From NCBI GenBank assembly GCA_900768045.1, contig CAAGBL010000012.1:1-34816 (forward strand): DNA of 34,816 bases. The letters are read 5' to 3'. The notes under the pieces are model-generated. The model searched no databases, was not told the DNA's origin, and saw only the letters and a program-made list of their open reading frames with translations. Numbering within the stretch: position 1 is the stretch's first letter; each line of letters opens with the position of its first letter. Positions 32,512 to 34,816 of this stretch are shown here, piece after piece. The position numbers and the translations under genes were made by a program. Source of the stretch: an uncultured Alistipes sp. Lineage in GTDB: Bacteria > Bacteroidota > Bacteroidia > Bacteroidales > Rikenellaceae.

Positions 32512-34455
32512 ATGAGACTTTTTACCAAACTACTCATTTCGTGCATGGCTCTTTGCACAGCATCGTTCGTTGCATGCGACAAGGCGCCCATCGACGAGAA
32601 CAAGAGCACAGAACTTGCTGTTAAGCTGGAGCTTACCGAGCTAAACATCAACGGCGATGGTGGCACACAGAGCATAGGCTATACCATCGAAAATGGCATC
32701 AATGGCATCGACATTGCCGTAGAGACAGATGCCTCGTGGATTAGAGACCTTCACACCTCGGATAACCGCATAGTATTCGACTGCGAGAAGAACTTTACGA
32801 ACAAGGCTCGCACATCGAGCATCGCTGTACGCTACCCTAATGTAAGCATTCAGCTCATCAAAGTTTCGCAAGAGGCCAGCGACGCTCTAACATTCGAGAT
32901 GGAGATCTGCGACATTAAAACAACAAGCTGCTCATCGAAACTATATCCTTCTGATAATCAGACTCCATATATCGTATATATGGCTGAAAAAGACTATCTA
33001 CTTAGCTCACAAATTAGCAACGAGCGTGAGCTCTTCGAGGACGACTTCAAGACATTCACAAGTTGGGCAAATAGTGACGGTGCAACAAACCTAAAGCAGT
33101 ATATGATGGAGCAGGAGATATACTATACTGGCAACTCATATATCGGCTGGGGAGGCATGGTGCCCGACAAGGAGTATGTGATCTATGCCTATGCCATTGA
33201 GTTTAACGACGAAGGCACAGACTACACCCTTGCATCACCCGTAACACACGAGATAGTGATACTCCCAACTCATATATTCTCAGACATCGAATTCGATGTG
33301 GATATTACTGTTGATGGCCCTAAGGCAACATACGAGTTTGAGCCAGTGAACTGGGACGGCAAGTATTTCATCGAGATATTTGCTGAGGGCGATTATATGT
33401 ATCTCGCTGAGGGCCAGACTCCTGACGAGGCATACTGCAAGCAGGTGGCCAACAACTGGATAAGCATGATTAATACATATATGCAGTCGGGATATAGCGC
33501 TGAGCAGCTTCTCGAGCTTATGTGCTTGCAGGGTGCCGACAGCTACTCTGAGGTGCGCATATCAGACACCAATTACTGCATGCTATTCTATGGCGTAGAG
33601 ATGATTGACGGCCTACCTCAAGTTACAACACGCCCATACTTGGCACACTTCCGTACAGAGGTTGTAGGGCCATCAGACATGCAGATCGACTTCAAGGTGG
33701 AGAACTGCTATGTGCGTGTTGCCGACATCACCATTACCCCTACATCGGACAACGAACCATACGTGGCTACGTTCATCAAAAAGAGCGACGTGCCTAATGC
33801 CAGCGATAAGGATATCATACGATGGTTGCTTAGCTACGACCTTAGCGGCAACACGTATAAGGGCACTGTAAAAAGTAATGTCGTAGGTCTTGAGCCTGAT
33901 ACCGAGTATGTTATCTTGGCATTCGGCTACTATGGCGGCGTGGTTACCACAGACCTCTTTAGATACGAATTTAAGACCACCGTCGAGGGCGAGTGCAAAA
34001 ATAGCGTTTTGGGCGTTAACATCACTGCACCTTACAGCCTTGTAGCACTCGAGACAGCAATGCCCGACGAATACTACAACTACGGCAACTTTGAGAGCAT
34101 GGGCTGGTATGCTATGTGCGCCGAGATTGTCACCGAGAAGCAGGAGGGCAACGTATTTATGAATATATACAAGGCCAGCGAGTTAGTAACCAGCGACATG
34201 TCAGCAATCAAGGCAGATGTGTGCAGCCTCACAGCACCTCGTTCATGCCTCTTTGTTGGCATAAACGACGAGCTATATATCATGTGCGCTGTAACTATGG
34301 ACTATGAGGGTAACTATAGCGAGATGTGGGTATCTGAGCCATTCTCGTTCGCCCTTAACAACCAGACGGCACGTGACATCGACGAGTTGCTCGAGAAGCT
34401 GGGACATAAGCCAGCAACACAAGCGAAGCCGGCTATTAAGATGCTCAGCTTGTAA
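32512..34455 (+). CDS. BACON/Fn3-like lipoprotein, paralogue of 30175-32259
   Basis: A 647-residue lipoprotein. The signal is MRLFTKLLISCMALCTASFVAC with Cys22 lipidated. Domain order follows the divergent neighbour: a BACON-like unit (about 38-125, NGDGGTQSIGYTIEN, DASWIRDL, SSIAVRYPNVSIQLIKVSQ), then Fn3-like units. Shared landmarks are LYPSDNQTPYIVYMAEKDYLLSS (VIPSNKTMPYIVMSADPEYILAS in the other) and VVGLEPDTEYVILAFGYYGGVVTT. The last 30 residues form a helix-forming tail (ARDIDELLEKLGHKP). Function not known; the pair could be surface binding proteins of different specificity. It is followed by a terminator and then a large repeat region. Confidence 0.85.
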   Translation: MRLFTKLLISCMALCTASFVACDKAPIDENKSTELAVKLELTELNINGDGGTQSIGYTIENGINGIDIAVETDASWIRDLHTSDNRIVFDCEKNFTNKARTSSIAVRYPNVSIQLIKVSQEASDALTFEMEICDIKTTSCSSKLYPSDNQTPYIVYMAEKDYLLSSQISNERELFEDDFKTFTSWANSDGATNLKQYMMEQEIYYTGNSYIGWGGMVPDKEYVIYAYAIEFNDEGTDYTLASPVTHEIVILPTHIFSDIEFDVDITVDGPKATYEFEPVNWDGKYFIEIFAEGDYMYLAEGQTPDEAYCKQVANNWISMINTYMQSGYSAEQLLELMCLQGADSYSEVRISDTNYCMLFYGVEMIDGLPQVTTRPYLAHFRTEVVGPSDMQIDFKVENCYVRVADITITPTSDNEPYVATFIKKSDVPNASDKDIIRWLLSYDLSGNTYKGTVKSNVVGLEPDTEYVILAFGYYGGVVTTDLFRYEFKTTVEGECKNSVLGVNITAPYSLVALETAMPDEYYNYGNFESMGWYAMCAEIVTEKQEGNVFMNIYKASELVTSDMSAIKADVCSLTAPRSCLFVGINDELYIMCAVTMDYEGNYSEMWVSEPFSFALNNQTARDIDELLEKLGHKPATQAKPAIKMLSL

Positions 34456-34471
34456 GCTCACGCTGCTAAGC

Positions 34472-34506
34472 AAAAAAACAGGTGCCTGCGGGCACCTATT
34501 TTTTTT
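34472..34506 (+). terminator. Terminator of the plus-strand lipoprotein gene
   Basis: AGGTGCC (34480-34486) / GGCACCT (34491-34497) with loop TGCG and an ATTTTTTTT tail. An upstream A run can extend the stem. Confidence 0.92.
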
Positions 34507-34550
34507 GTGGATATGGCGCAGAGATAGTGAGTTTAGAGAATTTAAGGAGA

Positions 34551-34683
34551 GTAGGGACGATAGGGAGAATAGGGACGATAAGGACGATAGGGTCAATAGG
34601 GACGATAGGGACGATAAAGACGATAGGGTCGATAAGGCGAGGGTATCACTTCCCTATTTCCCCCATCTTCCCTATTTTCCCTA
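34551..34683. repeat. Tandem AGGGACGAT repeats inside a TAGGGA palindrome
   Basis: About eight degenerate copies of a 9-bp unit (AGGGACGAT and AGGGTCGAT variants) run from 34553 to about 34637. The flanks form a palindrome: TAGGGAGAATAGGGA (34561-34575) pairs with TCCCTATTTTCCCTA (34669-34683) at 14 of 15 positions. The 34507-34816 gap contains no supported gene; frames through the repeats encode only low-complexity Asp/Arg runs. Confidence 0.7.
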
Positions 34684-34711
34684 TAAATTCCACCTCGATT
34701 AGCACCACTAA

Positions 34712-34816
34712 ATTTGTTGTCAGAAGGGTGCCGAGTGCTACACTCGGCAAAAATGCCACCGATGGGTAGTACTTGAAGTACGTCCCATTGGTGGCATTTT
34801 TTGTTAGGGGCCGCAA
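34712..34816. repeat. MITE-like structured element C, cut by window end
   Basis: The left terminal repeat ATTTGTTGTCAGAAGGGTG (34712-34730) resembles those of elements A and B. A 9-bp hairpin TGCCGAGTG / CACTCGGCA (34729-34737 / 34741-34749) follows. The central hairpin then has AAATGCCACC / GGTGGCATTT, ATGGG / CCCAT, and GTAC-TTGAA-GTAC (34751-34799). The right terminal repeat would lie past the window edge if the element has the same 127-bp length. Confidence 0.65.

Noticed and set aside
34553..34640. Possible CRISPR-like array
   Set aside because: The repeat unit is only 9 bp, degenerate, and without unique spacers or cas genes nearby.
34304..34702. Open frame with Asp/Arg-rich repeats (DDRENRDDKDD type)
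   Set aside because: It starts inside the lipoprotein gene, crosses the terminator at 34480-34506 and gets its repeats from the 9-bp DNA array; not a real protein.
34712..34816. Integron attC site
   Set aside because: Palindromic with TTGTTAGGGG nearby, but the core triplets do not fit GTTRRRY/RYYYAAC pairs and no integrase or cassette structure is present.

Overview
The window reads as a chromosomal segment of a Bacteroidales bacterium. I infer something close to Alistipes/Rikenellaceae, but no rRNA is present to prove it. The evidence is repeated Bacteroidetes-type promoters (TAnnTTTG at -7, sometimes with TTG/TTTG about 20 bp upstream), lipoproteins with BACON-like domains, a TonB receptor of the CarboxypepD_reg type, an S46 dipeptidyl peptidase, a BspA-like leucine-rich repeat protein, a GH20 hexosaminidase and an NfnAB pair. 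Twenty-seven protein genes are supported, one of them cut by the left edge. There are no rRNA or tRNA genes, no CRISPR array, no integrase and no transposase.

Layout. 1-872: start of a BACON-repeat lipoprotein (minus). 1317-6212: a minus-strand operon in the order recQ, WRN-type 3'-5' exonuclease, rlmI, and two small related envelope proteins. 6288-9888: a plus-strand metal module with a PqqD-like protein, a His-rich membrane-anchored protein, a TonB-dependent receptor and an exported HMA-domain metallochaperone. 9906-12313: an AT-rich island carrying an EcoRV-like restriction endonuclease and a D12-type adenine methyltransferase, bounded by near-identical inverted terminator sequences. 12327-17020: a minus-strand pair of GH20 hexosaminidase and a 20-repeat BspA-like protein. 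17207-22399: lysS, tpiA, maf-like and a DPP11-like S46 peptidase. 22502-25875: a DUF1573-type protein and nfnA/nfnB. 26002-26547: rplS with a roughly 155-nt structured leader. 26642-28345: lpxB and a divergent FAH-family protein. 28790-29953: an OmpA-family porin (minus). 30175-34455: two divergently transcribed, homologous BACON/Fn3-like lipoproteins.

The metal genes form a plausible uptake path: receptor in the outer membrane, HMA protein in the periplasm, His-rich protein at the inner membrane. The restriction-modification genes overlap at TAATG and look horizontally acquired. RecQ and the exonuclease together resemble a split version of the eukaryotic WRN protein.

The most unusual non-coding content is a family of structured intergenic repeats. 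Two 127-128 bp elements with 19-bp terminal inverted repeats sit in tandem at 28534-28789, against the ompA stop codon. A third, cut by the right edge, starts at 34712. All three share a central GTAC-N5-GTAC hairpin whose flanking stems differ in sequence but keep pairing. Two of them lie next to palindromes built from TAGGGA/TCCCTA arms.
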